Below, piece by piece: positions 38,171-47,732 of a DNA stretch of 64,000 nucleotides. Below the pieces are notes generated by a model that was not told where the DNA came from, did no database searches, and saw only the letters and a list, made by a program, of their open reading frames with translations. The translations under genes were made by a program, and so were the position numbers. The stretch's first letter is position 1. Each line of letters begins with the position of its first letter. Origin of the DNA: Promethearchaeota archaeon (GTDB lineage Archaea; Asgardarchaeota; Lokiarchaeia; Sigyniarchaeales; SOKP01); the NCBI GenBank assembly GCA_016839705.1, contig JAEOTR010000044.1, positions 33,874-97,873 on the forward strand, given 5' to 3'.

Positions 38171-38686
38171 ATGGAGAAAAAGGATTTGATTGAGGGTGAT
38201 GTAGCCCCATTATTTAAATTAGACTCATTTAATGTCGGATCAATTAATTTAGCAGAATTTAAAGGACAAAAAGTTGTTTTAATATTTTCTAGATACTTTG
38301 GATGCCCTATATGTTTGGTGGATCTTTCCATTTTGATGAAAAGAAAATCTGAGATTGAAGATAAAGGAGCTAAGATCTTATATATTACTCAATCAGGTGA
38401 AAAAATAGCAAAAAAGTATATTGAAATTGAAAAGATTGATTTTCCTGTCATTCCAAGTTCAAAGGATGAATTATACGCAGACTATGGTTTAGGATTAATG
38501 ACGCCTGAAGCTGTTAAGCAAATCCCACTTAAATTAAAACAAGTTAAAGAATATGGTTTTGAACATGGAGAATATGAAGGTTGGGAACAACAAGGACCAG
38601 GTCAATTTATAATTGATGAGGATGGTAATATCATCCATGCAAAAAAAGGTTGGCTTGATATTGACAGTTTAGTTACTTCTTTATAG
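38171..38686 (+). CDS. Peroxiredoxin-like AhpC/TSA protein (CxxC type)
   Basis: A thioredoxin-fold protein starting EGDVAPLFKLDSF with the active-site motif SRYFGCPICLVDLS. The CPIC pair is typical of the AhpC/TSA-2 (PRXL2-like) group. It ends GQFIIDEDGNIIHAKKG. It probably reduces peroxides or disulfides in the cytosol. ATG 38171 puts the conserved GDxAPxF eight residues in; ATG 38126 is also possible. It is divergent from AOR, and protection of an oxygen-sensitive pathway is a reasonable guess. Confidence 0.85.
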   Translation: MEKKDLIEGDVAPLFKLDSFNVGSINLAEFKGQKVVLIFSRYFGCPICLVDLSILMKRKSEIEDKGAKILYITQSGEKIAKKYIEIEKIDFPVIPSSKDELYADYGLGLMTPEAVKQIPLKLKQVKEYGFEHGEYEGWEQQGPGQFIIDEDGNIIHAKKGWLDIDSLVTSL

Positions 38687-39019
38687 GTATTAAAAATTAG
38701 GAAATTAGAGAATTTCTTAATATAAAACTTAAAAAACTATAATTTGAAACTTAATGAAATTAACATTATCAAAATATTACTCATTTTCAAAAAGCAAGTA
38801 TAAAAAATAAAAAGATAATGGGATGAAGATAATTCAAATTGTTATATAATCTGTTTTTATATTATATTTTTTGAGGATATTACTAGGATATCACTTAATT
38901 TCAAAAGAAGAATCTCATGTTTTTAGTATATATTTGGATATTTCTCTGATAATACCAGAGAAAAACAAAAAAAAAAGCATGGAAAAAATTCCATAAAAAT
39001 AAAATTAGGAATAGAGAAG
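38687..39019 (+). other. Intergenic region with two small hairpins
   Basis: No gene is seen in these 333 nt. Near the right end there is a perfect 8-bp hairpin (TTTCTCTG/CAGAGAAA, 38941-38963), followed by an A-run and a second 6-bp hairpin (ATGGAA/TTCCAT, 38979-38994). They could be 5'-leader structures of the next gene or chance AT-rich pairings. Confidence 0.35.
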
Positions 39020-39484
39020 ATGTTCAGCTCAAACTTACAGGAATCACAACAAGTTCCTAAACAACTCCATAATTTTTGTCAAATTAAATCTCCTCACTAT
39101 TTTCAAAATTGCCAAGATTGCGGATATAGACATAAAGGGATTTGTAATAAATCTTATCCATATAGGTTTGGTAATTATAATACTGAAAAATCATTGAACG
39201 TTGAAGAGAAAATTGAAATAACGACAATTCCCAGAATTGAAGATACTGAACCCGTTTTAAACCTTAAGAATCTGTTTTATGAAAAAAAAGTAGATAATAA
39301 CTCTCAAAAATCCATAGAGTTATTCCCACAAAAGGCAAAATATGATAATTTTAAACTACTTACTGATATTCAGAGGGTATTGCAAAAATGTCAGCATCTA
39401 ACCCCTAAAGATAGATTAAATTATTGCAATACTCAACGTTATTTCATGAAGTTATATTTGCGTGAAATTAACAAACCAAAATAA
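39020..39484 (+). CDS. Hypothetical protein with N-terminal Cys cluster, 154 aa
   Basis: No family is recognised. The N-terminal third has cysteines in the order NFCQIK, NCQDCGYR and GICNKS, possibly a small zinc site. The middle is a charged, probably disordered linker. The C-terminus is helical (LLTDIQRVLQKC, LNYCNTQRYFMKLYLREI). It is convergent with the VWA gene, 31 nt apart. Confidence 0.5.
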   Translation: MFSSNLQESQQVPKQLHNFCQIKSPHYFQNCQDCGYRHKGICNKSYPYRFGNYNTEKSLNVEEKIEITTIPRIEDTEPVLNLKNLFYEKKVDNNSQKSIELFPQKAKYDNFKLLTDIQRVLQKCQHLTPKDRLNYCNTQRYFMKLYLREINKPK

Positions 39485-39515
39485 GTTGCTTTGATTTATT
39501 AGGTAAAGATATGGT

Positions 39516-41231
39516 TTATAAATAATACTTTTTAACCTCGGTTATAACTAGATTAATTAAATCTTTAGTATTTCGTATTGGATAAAAGGTCACCTTATCT
39601 AACAAGTTTTTAAATTTATCTTTTGGGATTTTAGATGGGCCTATAAAAAAACCGACAATTTTATGACCCTTTTGAGTTAAATCTATCATCGATTTCTTAG
39701 CTTTACTCCAATTATATATGCCAAAATCGGTTATTATAAAAACAAGTGATTTTCTTTCTGCTTTATCACATTGCTGTACAATCTCTTTTGTGGGGAGAAT
39801 TGTGCCACCACCTTGATACCTTAATAAAGTTTTTTCAGCTTTTTTGAAATCTGATGTCCATTGACAAATATCAGCTCGATTTGAAAAATTTATCACACTA
39901 AATTTAGCACCCTTCCTTGCTGCATGATGAAGAGCTGCAAACGCGGCTACCACCGCTATATGATAGGGACCTCTCCCTCTTTCTGATCTTGAGGAGTAAT
40001 TCCATCTCATAGAACCAGAAGAATCTAAAATAATTAGTAGATCGGGGATTTGTTTTTCTATTAGATGACCCGGTCCTTCCTTAACTGCCCATTTTCTTGT
40101 AGTGAGATTAGGAATAATAACGGGGCTATTTAGTAAAGTTTGAACTACATCCAACTCCTCTATTCTATCTCCTATACGCCATACCTCCGGATAAACGGGT
40201 AATTGACCCCCTGGCTTTTCTTCAAATATCTTGATTTCAATGAGATTTTTTGCCAAACCTCTATACCAAGTAGCTAACGCAGTTCCATCCGTTAAAATTC
40301 CTGCTTGAGTTGCTGGGCTACCAAACTCTGAGTATGGAATATTTTTAGCAAAATCTTCAGCTTTTTGTCGTAATTCATCTTCATTTCTTTCCTTTAACTT
40401 ATCAGAATTTTTATTTTCTAAAGGATTATCCATCACTTCCAAGACATCTTTAGGAACTTCAATATAAGTTCCTCCGGGACCTTTTCTTTTTTCATTTCCT
40501 TTATCAATTATACCATTCTTCCCAAGTAAAGCAAAAGTATCCTCAGTTAAGTTTTTTAAATATCTTGCTACAGTACTAACCTTTTTCTCCCAGGTTGATT
40601 CATCTTCAAAATCTTTGAGAATTACTTTTGCAACCCTCTCAGCCAACGAATCCATGTCATTGAGTGTCTCATCTTTCAAGAGATCAACATTCCAGAGTTT
40701 TTCATACTCTCGAAAGAGAAATTTGGTAAAGTCACTAATTTGACCCTTGTTTTTTAAATGATTATACGTAGTTTTTATTTCCCATGAAATCAAATTTGGG
40801 TATTTTTGATATAATTTAGTATCAATTATTAAATCCGCGAATACGTTTACAATTATAGGAGCATAATATTGATTTACATGCTTCATTGCAGCACTTAGTA
40901 ATTTGGCGTGGATTAATCCGTCATATGGAATAACTTCATAATGTGAAACTTCATGCATTGAGATGATATGGAAGTAGTCTCTGTATTCTTGATCTTCTCT
41001 AAATAACGGTGTATTAGCAAGATTCATGGTTATCTGCCATTTATTTTCGGGATCAATGTAAAATCCCTCTAGATGAGTATAATCAAAAACATAGTTAGGC
41101 TCGCCCAAAGGAGGGAAATAGAATTCTTTTAAAGTAAGAGCCCACGCATCCTTCGCTAATTCAACAACTTTCTGCTGTTTTGTTGTTAATTCTTTTGGAG
41201 CTTTACTTCTTCTTTTTTTTGAATAAACCAT
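39516..41231 (-). CDS. VWA-domain protein with N-terminal HExxH metallopeptidase-like region
   Basis: The N-terminal half contains HEVSH (93-97) and a following helical region with FADLIID, like the putative metallopeptidase part of DUF2201/CoxE-type proteins. The C-terminal half is a von Willebrand A domain with the MIDAS motif DSSGSM near 390 and a distal TDFG. It is encoded 48 nt downstream of a MoxR-type AAA+ ATPase. MoxR-VWA pairs act as chaperones that insert metal cofactors or remodel complexes. A HExxH together with VWA suggests metal handling or proteolysis. The client is unknown. Confidence 0.8.
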   Translation of the reverse strand: MVYSKKRRSKAPKELTTKQQKVVELAKDAWALTLKEFYFPPLGEPNYVFDYTHLEGFYIDPENKWQITMNLANTPLFREDQEYRDYFHIISMHEVSHYEVIPYDGLIHAKLLSAAMKHVNQYYAPIIVNVFADLIIDTKLYQKYPNLISWEIKTTYNHLKNKGQISDFTKFLFREYEKLWNVDLLKDETLNDMDSLAERVAKVILKDFEDESTWEKKVSTVARYLKNLTEDTFALLGKNGIIDKGNEKRKGPGGTYIEVPKDVLEVMDNPLENKNSDKLKERNEDELRQKAEDFAKNIPYSEFGSPATQAGILTDGTALATWYRGLAKNLIEIKIFEEKPGGQLPVYPEVWRIGDRIEELDVVQTLLNSPVIIPNLTTRKWAVKEGPGHLIEKQIPDLLIILDSSGSMRWNYSSRSERGRGPYHIAVVAAFAALHHAARKGAKFSVINFSNRADICQWTSDFKKAEKTLLRYQGGGTILPTKEIVQQCDKAERKSLVFIITDFGIYNWSKAKKSMIDLTQKGHKIVGFFIGPSKIPKDKFKNLLDKVTFYPIRNTKDLINLVITEVKKYYL

Positions 41232-41279
41232 TCTTTTCTTATTATTATCTTAATTGAATCGTTTTATCTAATAATACTA

Positions 41280-43007
41280 TTATTCTTCCTTTTGAATATA
41301 ACCCAAATTATCCATTAAAGATCTTAGTTTTAAGGCATCAGAACCCCCTGAAATTTGAATGTTAACTAAAGAATCGTCTTTAGTTCCAGTTACATTAATC
41401 TCAATTGAAAGATCTTCCGATCTTATTTGCCTTGTCTGTCTTTGGCTAAACGCATCTTTTAAAGGTTGATCCAAGTTAGAAAACTCCGCTACGATTTCTG
41501 CCCAAACCTCTTTCCAGTATGAATACTTAATCACATAATCAGTAACGGTTTGTTTATAAAGCTCATGATTACACCATTCAATTAGATCTCCCCTGTTCGG
41601 AAAATCTATTTTTTTGAGTAAATCATCTCGAATATCTGCTAATTCACCAATATTCCCTTTTTTACCAGCTAGTATTATTTGTTGGGCAATAGGGGGATAC
41701 TCTTTATTATTGATAGAATTTACAAATGGAAGTAAATCGAATTTTACTATTAAATCATTTTTTTCGAACTTTTTCAATTCCTCTAAGTCGTTCTCTTTTG
41801 GATTACCTTCCCGAAACCTTTCAGTAATTTGGTAACATCTCTCACGACTTTTAAATCGTTTTTGAATCGACTTTAGGATATTCCGAGTAAATTCATACTT
41901 ATTACCGAAATATGGAGCTTTGTCTAATTCTCTTTTTACAAAGGCTACCCGATGTGAGATTACATATGGTGCAATAGTATTTACGATATTCACATCAATA
42001 ACATCAATTCCTAAAAGCCAAGTGAGAGCTTTTGAATATCTAAGTAGATCTTTTGCGACTCTGACACTTAGAATCGTATCTATTTTATTACAAACATTTT
42101 GAGCAGTATTAAAATGACAACCAGTGCATAGCCCCGAACTGGGTTTTATATCTTCAGTGTTACCCTTATCAATTCTAGAACACAAAGTAAACTCTCTAAC
42201 TATTGCATGGATATAATTATTTACATCAGGAGAAAAAGATATTCTGTTAACAAAATACCAAATTTCCATTAACTCATCAACACTTACAATTTTCGGAACT
42301 TGAATTAACTCATCAAATCCAGCATATTTCTCATCTTTCCCTGATAAAATTAATTGTAAGTCATGACTTGCTGGCATTGATATAGGAACAGAAATACCAA
42401 ACCTGTCCAAAAATGGTTGCGATAACTCAAAAGTTCCTACATCATTTGGGTTTATTGTAGCGAAAAGACAAAATTTACTAATTGTTGTAACTGAGTCATA
42501 GTATTTAACCGTCCCTTCAGCAAGCAGGGATAACAAAATATCTTGCGCATAAGGCGTTAAACGATTTACTTCATCTATAATTTTCCAGAAGTTAGTAACA
42601 AATTGTCTCCACACGACCTCTTCCTCACCCTCTTTCATTAATTTCCCTAATTTTAAAGTACCGATGAGTTTCTCTTCAGTTAATTGAGGATGTCCTCTAA
42701 TAATTGAATTCTCTATTTCTTGAAGGGAGGTTGCTGTAAACATTCTTCCTAAAAGTTTAACCAGGGTTGTTTTACCTCCACCATGACCCCCAATTAGAAG
42801 CATGGCAGAATTTGGAACTAGGGCATTTAAAATACATAAAGATAATATTTCTGGTAATGATCTTGATTGAATCTTTTTTGCTTTTTCAGGTAAATAATTT
42901 ATGACTAATTCTTTATAATGAACGAAGAGTTGATTTGCTTGGATTAAATTGATGATTTTCCAGACTTTTTTCCTTAAGATATCCTCTTCTCCTAAATTTG
43001 TCGACAT
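41280..43007 (-). CDS. MoxR-family AAA+ ATPase
   Basis: Walker A is GGHGGGKT (73-80), Walker B is IIDEVNR (143-149), and sensor 1 lies in FCLFATINPND. SQPFLDRFGI is the arginine-finger block of the MoxR clade. A Cys group (CSRID, LCTGCHF, NVCNK at about 285-315) is unusual and may bind zinc or an Fe-S cluster. The extra C-terminal 200 residues are helical. The start ATG 43007 has a good AAGGAGA ribosome site. It forms a two-gene operon with the VWA protein downstream. Confidence 0.88.
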   Translation of the reverse strand: MSTNLGEEDILRKKVWKIINLIQANQLFVHYKELVINYLPEKAKKIQSRSLPEILSLCILNALVPNSAMLLIGGHGGGKTTLVKLLGRMFTATSLQEIENSIIRGHPQLTEEKLIGTLKLGKLMKEGEEEVVWRQFVTNFWKIIDEVNRLTPYAQDILLSLLAEGTVKYYDSVTTISKFCLFATINPNDVGTFELSQPFLDRFGISVPISMPASHDLQLILSGKDEKYAGFDELIQVPKIVSVDELMEIWYFVNRISFSPDVNNYIHAIVREFTLCSRIDKGNTEDIKPSSGLCTGCHFNTAQNVCNKIDTILSVRVAKDLLRYSKALTWLLGIDVIDVNIVNTIAPYVISHRVAFVKRELDKAPYFGNKYEFTRNILKSIQKRFKSRERCYQITERFREGNPKENDLEELKKFEKNDLIVKFDLLPFVNSINNKEYPPIAQQIILAGKKGNIGELADIRDDLLKKIDFPNRGDLIEWCNHELYKQTVTDYVIKYSYWKEVWAEIVAEFSNLDQPLKDAFSQRQTRQIRSEDLSIEINVTGTKDDSLVNIQISGGSDALKLRSLMDNLGYIQKEE

Positions 43008-43174
43008 ATTGACTATTCTCCTTAGAATTTCAATATAAGATAAAAAGCTGTTCGATTATTTATTTTTTATGATTCATAAAGTGTTGGTACACTAGTAGAT
43101 AGGTGTTAATTAATAAGAGGGAAGTCATAATATTGAATAATTTTTTATTATGATAAGTTTACCGAAATCCTTTT

Positions 43175-43528
43175 TTAAAAATATCCGATGTGGCCTAAAT
43201 TTTTTTTATTCTCATCTAACGCATAAACTACGCCCATAGACAAAGGTTCTTCATTTTGGTCTCTTGTTGATTTTGCTACTTTCTTTAATGTTTCAAGTTT
43301 TAGAATGAAGACTCGATTGCACTTTTTACATCTTATATAGATTTCTTTTGTTATCTTTTTATCATCTTCATACTCTTCCTTCTTAAAGGGCTCTAATAAT
43401 CCTGTATCATCATTATCACAATTTTCCAAGAAGCATTGATCTAATGATATTTTTTCCATCCCCCGTCGTGCAAGAGCAATAAAAGCTTCAGGGGGGATTT
43501 CATTTCTTAAATCTTCAGTATTAGTCAT
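43175..43528 (-). CDS. Hypothetical protein with a Cys pair, 117 aa
   Basis: Two Cys-containing regions (QCFLENC and IRCKKCNRVF) may form one zinc site, and the rest is charged and probably helical. No family is recognised. The start is ATG 43528. It lies upstream of the MoxR-VWA pair on the same strand, 167 nt away, so co-transcription is possible but not shown. Confidence 0.5.
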   Translation of the reverse strand: MTNTEDLRNEIPPEAFIALARRGMEKISLDQCFLENCDNDDTGLLEPFKKEEYEDDKKITKEIYIRCKKCNRVFILKLETLKKVAKSTRDQNEEPLSMGVVYALDENKKNLGHIGYF

Positions 43529-43675
43529 ATTTAGTTTATAATATCGGATAAATTAATTCTTATTGTTATTTAATATAAAATTAATTGATCCTTAGCTTAT
43601 CAAAATTATTTTTGGTTGAGAGAAAATCTAAAAAGAATAAGCTTAATTAATATTTTTAATTATTTGAACTGAATA

Positions 43676-43981
43676 ATGTCAAAGAAGGAAGAGTTTTCAA
43701 AAGAAACCATTGATCACATTTCTAAATTAGCTTTAATAGAATTATCTGAAGAAGAAAAAGAAAATCTTTCCAAGCAGTTAGGAGATATTCTTAATTATTT
43801 TAGAAAATTAGATGATCTTGATACCAGTAATGTTTCACCTACAACACATCCGATTGATGGACTTTCCAATGTTTTCAGAGAAGATATTCCTTGGAAATCA
43901 CTTTCAAATGAGGAAGCATTAAAGAATACAAAACATAAAAAAGACGGTTTTTTTAAAGCACCAAGAATCTTAAAGGAGTAG
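43676..43981 (+). CDS. gatC: Asp/Glu-tRNA amidotransferase subunit C
   Basis: A GatC-like protein of 101 aa: IDHISKLALIELSEEE, LGDILNYFRKLDDLDTSNV, PTTHPIDGLSNVFRED and the C-terminal GFFKAPRIL tail, which wraps around GatA and GatB. It stabilises the GatCAB complex that converts Glu-tRNA(Gln) or Asp-tRNA(Asn) to the amides. The gatA and gatB genes are not in the window. Its stop codon directly abuts the end of the opposing gene. Confidence 0.93.
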   Translation: MSKKEEFSKETIDHISKLALIELSEEEKENLSKQLGDILNYFRKLDDLDTSNVSPTTHPIDGLSNVFREDIPWKSLSNEEALKNTKHKKDGFFKAPRILKE

Positions 43982-44977
43982 CTATTTCTTATACTCGTCG
44001 GTTAAATTTCTTATTGCTTCAGCCATATCTCTCAGAGCCTGTCTACGTTCTGCTGGAGATAAGGCATCAAAATCATCACCAACATCCGTACCAATTGTAG
44101 AAGCCATGACATGAAATTTTCTTTGGACTAATCCTAATACATACCGTTCATAATATTCTAGTGCCTTAGTTAGTTTAGAGTCATCCTTAATTTTTTCCCA
44201 GAGTTCTAAGGTTTCCAATGATTTAATACCAAGATCTATCCTAAACCAACTAATCGGAAAGAGTAATTCTCGCTCTATCCCCATTTCAATTATTGCAAGA
44301 TTATCTTCATCGATATAAAGCTCTGGAATAATATCATCTTTGAATACAAGATTGTCACTCATGATGTACAAATTAGCAGCACCTCGACTTGTACATACAA
44401 TACCAGTAGCAAATCCTTTAGCCATTCTTAGAGTTTCAGCATAATCTTCTAACTTTGTACCGTTCAGATGCAGATTTACTCTTTTAACTCCTTGAAATTC
44501 TAATTTAATTTTATGAGTTCCTTTTGCATCAGATAATATCCTTGGAAATAATTGGTCATCTCTAGTTTTCTTATGTGCTTCAAGTAATTTATTTATTATT
44601 TGGTAATCTAATGTCAAACCGGGAATAATTGTATTTTGATTAAGAAAAGCATCAACTTCAAAATCGATTAAGCCATAGAATAGCTTTTTCTTATTCATTA
44701 TATTATAAATTGCTTTTACAATGGTTTTAACTAATCCTTCAGGATCTTCGCGCACTGAGTCATATTCCCGAACAGAGAAAGTATCAATTTGGTCATCTAA
44801 TCCTTCAATATCTTGATAGAAAGCCCCCCAGCTTAATTCGCTGAAAATTAAACCCTCGGAATATAGATTATGGAAGGCATCTATGCTTATGATGCTTTTA
44901 GAGCCTCCTAGTTCCACGCCTAATTTAGATCCAGAGGCTAGAATTGCAGAGGGTGGATTATAAAATTCTACCGGCAA
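43982..44977 (-). CDS. Conserved-looking hypothetical protein, 331 aa
   Basis: No family is recognised. The protein is acidic and soluble, with mixed alpha-beta pattern in the first 250 residues (GVELGGSKSIISIDAF, ATGIVCTSRGAANLYIM) and a helical C-terminus containing LSPAERRQALRDMAEA. There is no signal peptide or membrane span. The start is ATG 44977. It ends immediately at gatC, tail to tail. Confidence 0.55.
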   Translation of the reverse strand: MPVEFYNPPSAILASGSKLGVELGGSKSIISIDAFHNLYSEGLIFSELSWGAFYQDIEGLDDQIDTFSVREYDSVREDPEGLVKTIVKAIYNIMNKKKLFYGLIDFEVDAFLNQNTIIPGLTLDYQIINKLLEAHKKTRDDQLFPRILSDAKGTHKIKLEFQGVKRVNLHLNGTKLEDYAETLRMAKGFATGIVCTSRGAANLYIMSDNLVFKDDIIPELYIDEDNLAIIEMGIERELLFPISWFRIDLGIKSLETLELWEKIKDDSKLTKALEYYERYVLGLVQRKFHVMASTIGTDVGDDFDALSPAERRQALRDMAEAIRNLTDEYKK

Positions 44978-45135
44978 TGTTCAACACTTTTTAGATAAAT
45001 TATCCAAATGATTTTACTCAGTTTTTAATCTGTTTTTCATATGATCTAAGAAAGAGCTTATATAAATAATTAGTGGAAACATTGGTGAAAATCTAGAAAG
45101 AAAGTTTTTATAATAATTCTAAGATTAAGCAAATT

Positions 45136-45348
45136 CTATGTTTCCCTTAATAAGGTTATTTCTGCTGAAAACCCAGGAATCATTCCTTCATAATCAACAA
45201 TTGTTTTTTCTTTTAATTTCTTTAAAATTAACCTAACTCCTTCAAATTCATCCTGACAAAGGTTTTGTAACTCTTTATAATTCAGCTGACCGTCGTTCTC
45301 CTTTAATTTTTCAATAATAAATTTCTCTTCTTGAGTTAGTTCTGACAT
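45136..45348 (-). CDS. Small winged-helix-like protein, 70 aa
   Basis: The pattern of helix (EEKFIIEKLKEN), helix (NYKELQNLC), recognition-like helix (FEGVRLILKKLKEK) and beta wing (VDYEGMIPGFSAEITL) is that of a minimal winged-helix domain. It may bind DNA or act in protein-protein contact. It is 42 nt downstream of dut on the same strand and likely in its transcript. The start is ATG 45348. Confidence 0.65.
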   Translation of the reverse strand: MSELTQEEKFIIEKLKENDGQLNYKELQNLCQDEFEGVRLILKKLKEKTIVDYEGMIPGFSAEITLLRET

Positions 45349-45390
45349 AATGTAAATGTTTTACTGATAATTTATATAATTTTTCTAAAG

Positions 45391-45900
45391 TTATTTTTTT
45401 CCAGTACTACCAAATCCCCCTAATCCTCTTTCTGAAGACGCTAAATTTTCTGATTCTATGAATTCATATTCTTCCATTTTTACTAAAATTATTTGACAAA
45501 TTCTTTCTCCTCTTTTCAATATAACATTTTTATTTGAAAGATTAACAACAATTGCCATCCATTCATTACGATATCCTGAATCAATCGTACCTGGGGAGTT
45601 TACTATCGACAAACCCTCCCATAAAGCCAATCCACTTCTTGGAACGACTTTAAAATAATATCCTCTAGGAATTGCGGTAGCAAACCCTAATGAACATCCT
45701 ACTCTCTCTAAGGGTTGTAGGGAATAAGAATCTGATTCCACCTCAACCAATTCTCTTTTGTTTCCCTCAACAATTATCTTCTTAAATCCCTCAATTCTAG
45801 CATCCGCACCAGCATCACCTGTTTTAGATGGTTTTGGGATTGTTACATTTTTCCCTATTTTTTTAACTGGAATTTGTAATATCTTACCTTTCTTACTCAT
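45391..45900 (-). CDS. dut: dUTP diphosphatase (trimeric dUTPase)
   Basis: All five dUTPase motifs are visible: TGDAGADAR (1), PRSGLALWEG (2), SPGTIDSGYRNEW (3), RGERICQIIL (4) and RGLGGFGSTG (5). The enzyme splits dUTP to dUMP and pyrophosphate, limiting uracil in DNA and feeding dTMP synthesis. At 169 aa it is slightly longer than usual because of an insert between motifs 1 and 2. DUF166 elsewhere in the window has been linked to thymidylate synthesis, but no direct connection is shown. Confidence 0.93.
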   Translation of the reverse strand: MSKKGKILQIPVKKIGKNVTIPKPSKTGDAGADARIEGFKKIIVEGNKRELVEVESDSYSLQPLERVGCSLGFATAIPRGYYFKVVPRSGLALWEGLSIVNSPGTIDSGYRNEWMAIVVNLSNKNVILKRGERICQIILVKMEEYEFIESENLASSERGLGGFGSTGKK

Positions 45901-46032
45901 GATTTATCATTCATAAAAAGATTAAGTTCATAAAAATACTTCCTATTAAAGAATAATTAAGTTCGAAAAAAAAAAAAAACTTATACAATTATTCATTTAA
46001 TCAAAGTATTAAATTTTCCATAAGTGAAAAAA

Positions 46033-46488
46033 ATGATAATTATTGATAGATATGATCCTAGAAGTGACAAAGAAGCCTTAAAAGAGATTTTCCAAGATTT
46101 TATCGAACATAAATCCTACTTTTTCTCGCACTGGCAAAAATTTGAAGAAGAATTAAATAAACGAACGCTTTCTCTACAATATAGAAATTCAATGGTTGTG
46201 GCCAAAGAAGATGGAAAAATTGTAGGTTTTGGCACATATACATTATTTAGAGATTATTTAGGAAATGACAGAGTTCTAATTCATCAGATCTTAACAAAAA
46301 AAGAAGACTCCTTTAAAAAGGGAATTGAAGAAATGATTATTCGTGAAATGCAACTATACATTAAAAGAACTTTAAAAATTGATAAAGTCTACTTTATTTG
46401 CCCAGATGATGACGGAGCATTAAGATCCATATTTTTGAAGGTTGGAATTAATAAATCCAAATATTACTGGTATGAACATGAAATATAA
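46033..46488 (+). CDS. GNAT-like N-acetyltransferase
   Basis: The fold order fits GNAT: an N-terminal DRYDPRSDKEALKEIFQDF, the strand pair MVVAKEDGKIVGFGTYTLF, then helices and YFICPDDDGALRSIFLKVGI near the acetyl-CoA exit region. The canonical R/Q-x-x-G-x-G/A pyrophosphate loop is weak (KKEDSFKKGI), so activity is uncertain. I prefer ATG 46033, preceded at 5 nt by AAGTGA; GTG 46024 is the alternative. A run of 14 A (45966-45979) lies upstream. Confidence 0.6.
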   Translation: MIIIDRYDPRSDKEALKEIFQDFIEHKSYFFSHWQKFEEELNKRTLSLQYRNSMVVAKEDGKIVGFGTYTLFRDYLGNDRVLIHQILTKKEDSFKKGIEEMIIREMQLYIKRTLKIDKVYFICPDDDGALRSIFLKVGINKSKYYWYEHEI

Positions 46489-46526
46489 CTATATTGAACT
46501 GGAACAATTTTGGTAGTGAGGATAGA

Positions 46527-47510
46527 TTAAGTATATCCCAAAAAAGAGAATAGAAAAACATAAGAGAGAAAATAAAGCGTTATAAATACTAATCCTGCCT
46601 TCTTATCAATTTTTTGTCTTGTTGCAACCAAAATAAATACGATAAAACTTGCGATTAATGTATAGAGTACTGTAGGGACTGCGAGTGCCGCTGTGACTTC
46701 TTGTGGAAACAAAGCTTGCCCAATACCAATAGAAAGCGTTGAATCTACTATACATGATCCCACAATGTCTCCTATGGCAATCGAATGGTGCCCCATCCTA
46801 AGGGCATTAATATCTACAGCCAATTCCGGAAGTGAAGTGCCTACAGCAACTATAAAAAAACTTATAATATACTCATGTATGCTTAGTAGGCTTGAAATAA
46901 ATATTACGGATTCAACAATCATAAAAGAGGCTATTGTTACACCCCCAAATCCTAGTAATGCTATAAGAAGGTGAAATTTTTTACTCTTAGGTGCCTCGAT
47001 TTTCTCAATCATCTCCACTCTTTGTAGAATACTTTCCTTATTTGCATTGTATATTAACCAAATATATATTCCTAGGCTCCCAACCATTAATATCGCATTT
47101 AATCTAGTAATATACCCTTTCTCAACAATACTAAATATGACAATTAACGATAGAATTTCACATGCTCCTAAAATAATTATATCTTTTCTATTAACGTAAA
47201 TTATCCCTGTAATCAAAGGTAATAAACCAAAGACTAAGGTAAGTTGAGTTAAATCTGAACCCACAGAATCCCCAACATCAATATCTCCATGACCTAAAGC
47301 GCAAGATATAATTGAATTAAAAATTTCTGAAATATCAGTTCCTATAGAAACTAAAGTTATACCAATAATTAATGGTGATATTCCTAAAGCAGCAGCTAAA
47401 ATAGCGGAGTGCTTAACAGCCTTTAAACTTGAGTAAATAATTATGGCGATTCCGCTAATCAGAATCAAAATTGCTAATAATATCTCAACCATATTTATTT
47501 CAAAAACCAA
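46527..47510 (-). CDS. Sodium/calcium exchanger family (CaCA) protein
   Basis: About ten hydrophobic segments over 327 aa with the two alpha repeats of the CaCA family. The first has ITLVSIGTDISEIFNSI then GDSVGSDLTQLTL. The second has FIVAVGTSLPELAVDINALRMGHHSIAIGDIVGSCIVD. The first repeat has GTDISE instead of the usual GTS-PE, so its ion site is altered. It probably exchanges Ca2+ or another cation for Na+/H+ at the cytoplasmic membrane. It is transcribed alone. Confidence 0.88.
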   Translation of the reverse strand: MVFEINMVEILLAILILISGIAIIIYSSLKAVKHSAILAAALGISPLIIGITLVSIGTDISEIFNSIISCALGHGDIDVGDSVGSDLTQLTLVFGLLPLITGIIYVNRKDIIILGACEILSLIVIFSIVEKGYITRLNAILMVGSLGIYIWLIYNANKESILQRVEMIEKIEAPKSKKFHLLIALLGFGGVTIASFMIVESVIFISSLLSIHEYIISFFIVAVGTSLPELAVDINALRMGHHSIAIGDIVGSCIVDSTLSIGIGQALFPQEVTAALAVPTVLYTLIASFIVFILVATRQKIDKKAGLVFITLYFLSYVFLFSFLGYT

Positions 47511-47732
47511 TATAATTTTAGATTAGAAATCCTAATATCCCTTAAGTTCGCTCTCGTAAATACTATGTTTGATCTAATCCTAATTGATCGATTCTAATTT
47601 GCATGAATCTTCTCGTTCAGTTCTTATAGATATTACCTTATATATAAAACTATCCAATTTATATCCAATACCATCCATAGAAAATCCAAAAAACAGAAAA
47701 CTTATTATAGTAAAATATTCACAAAATAACTA

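Noticed and set aside
38979..38994. Small hairpin ATGGAA/TTCCAT as a terminator
   Set aside because: It is too far from the preceding gene and has no T-run after it on the plus strand.
43676..43981. gatC as part of a gatCAB operon
   Set aside because: The flanking genes are on the other strand and do not encode GatA or GatB.
45966..45979. Run of 14 A between dut and the GNAT-like gene
   Set aside because: Homopolymer in AT-rich intergenic DNA; no structure or repeat unit supports a specific role.
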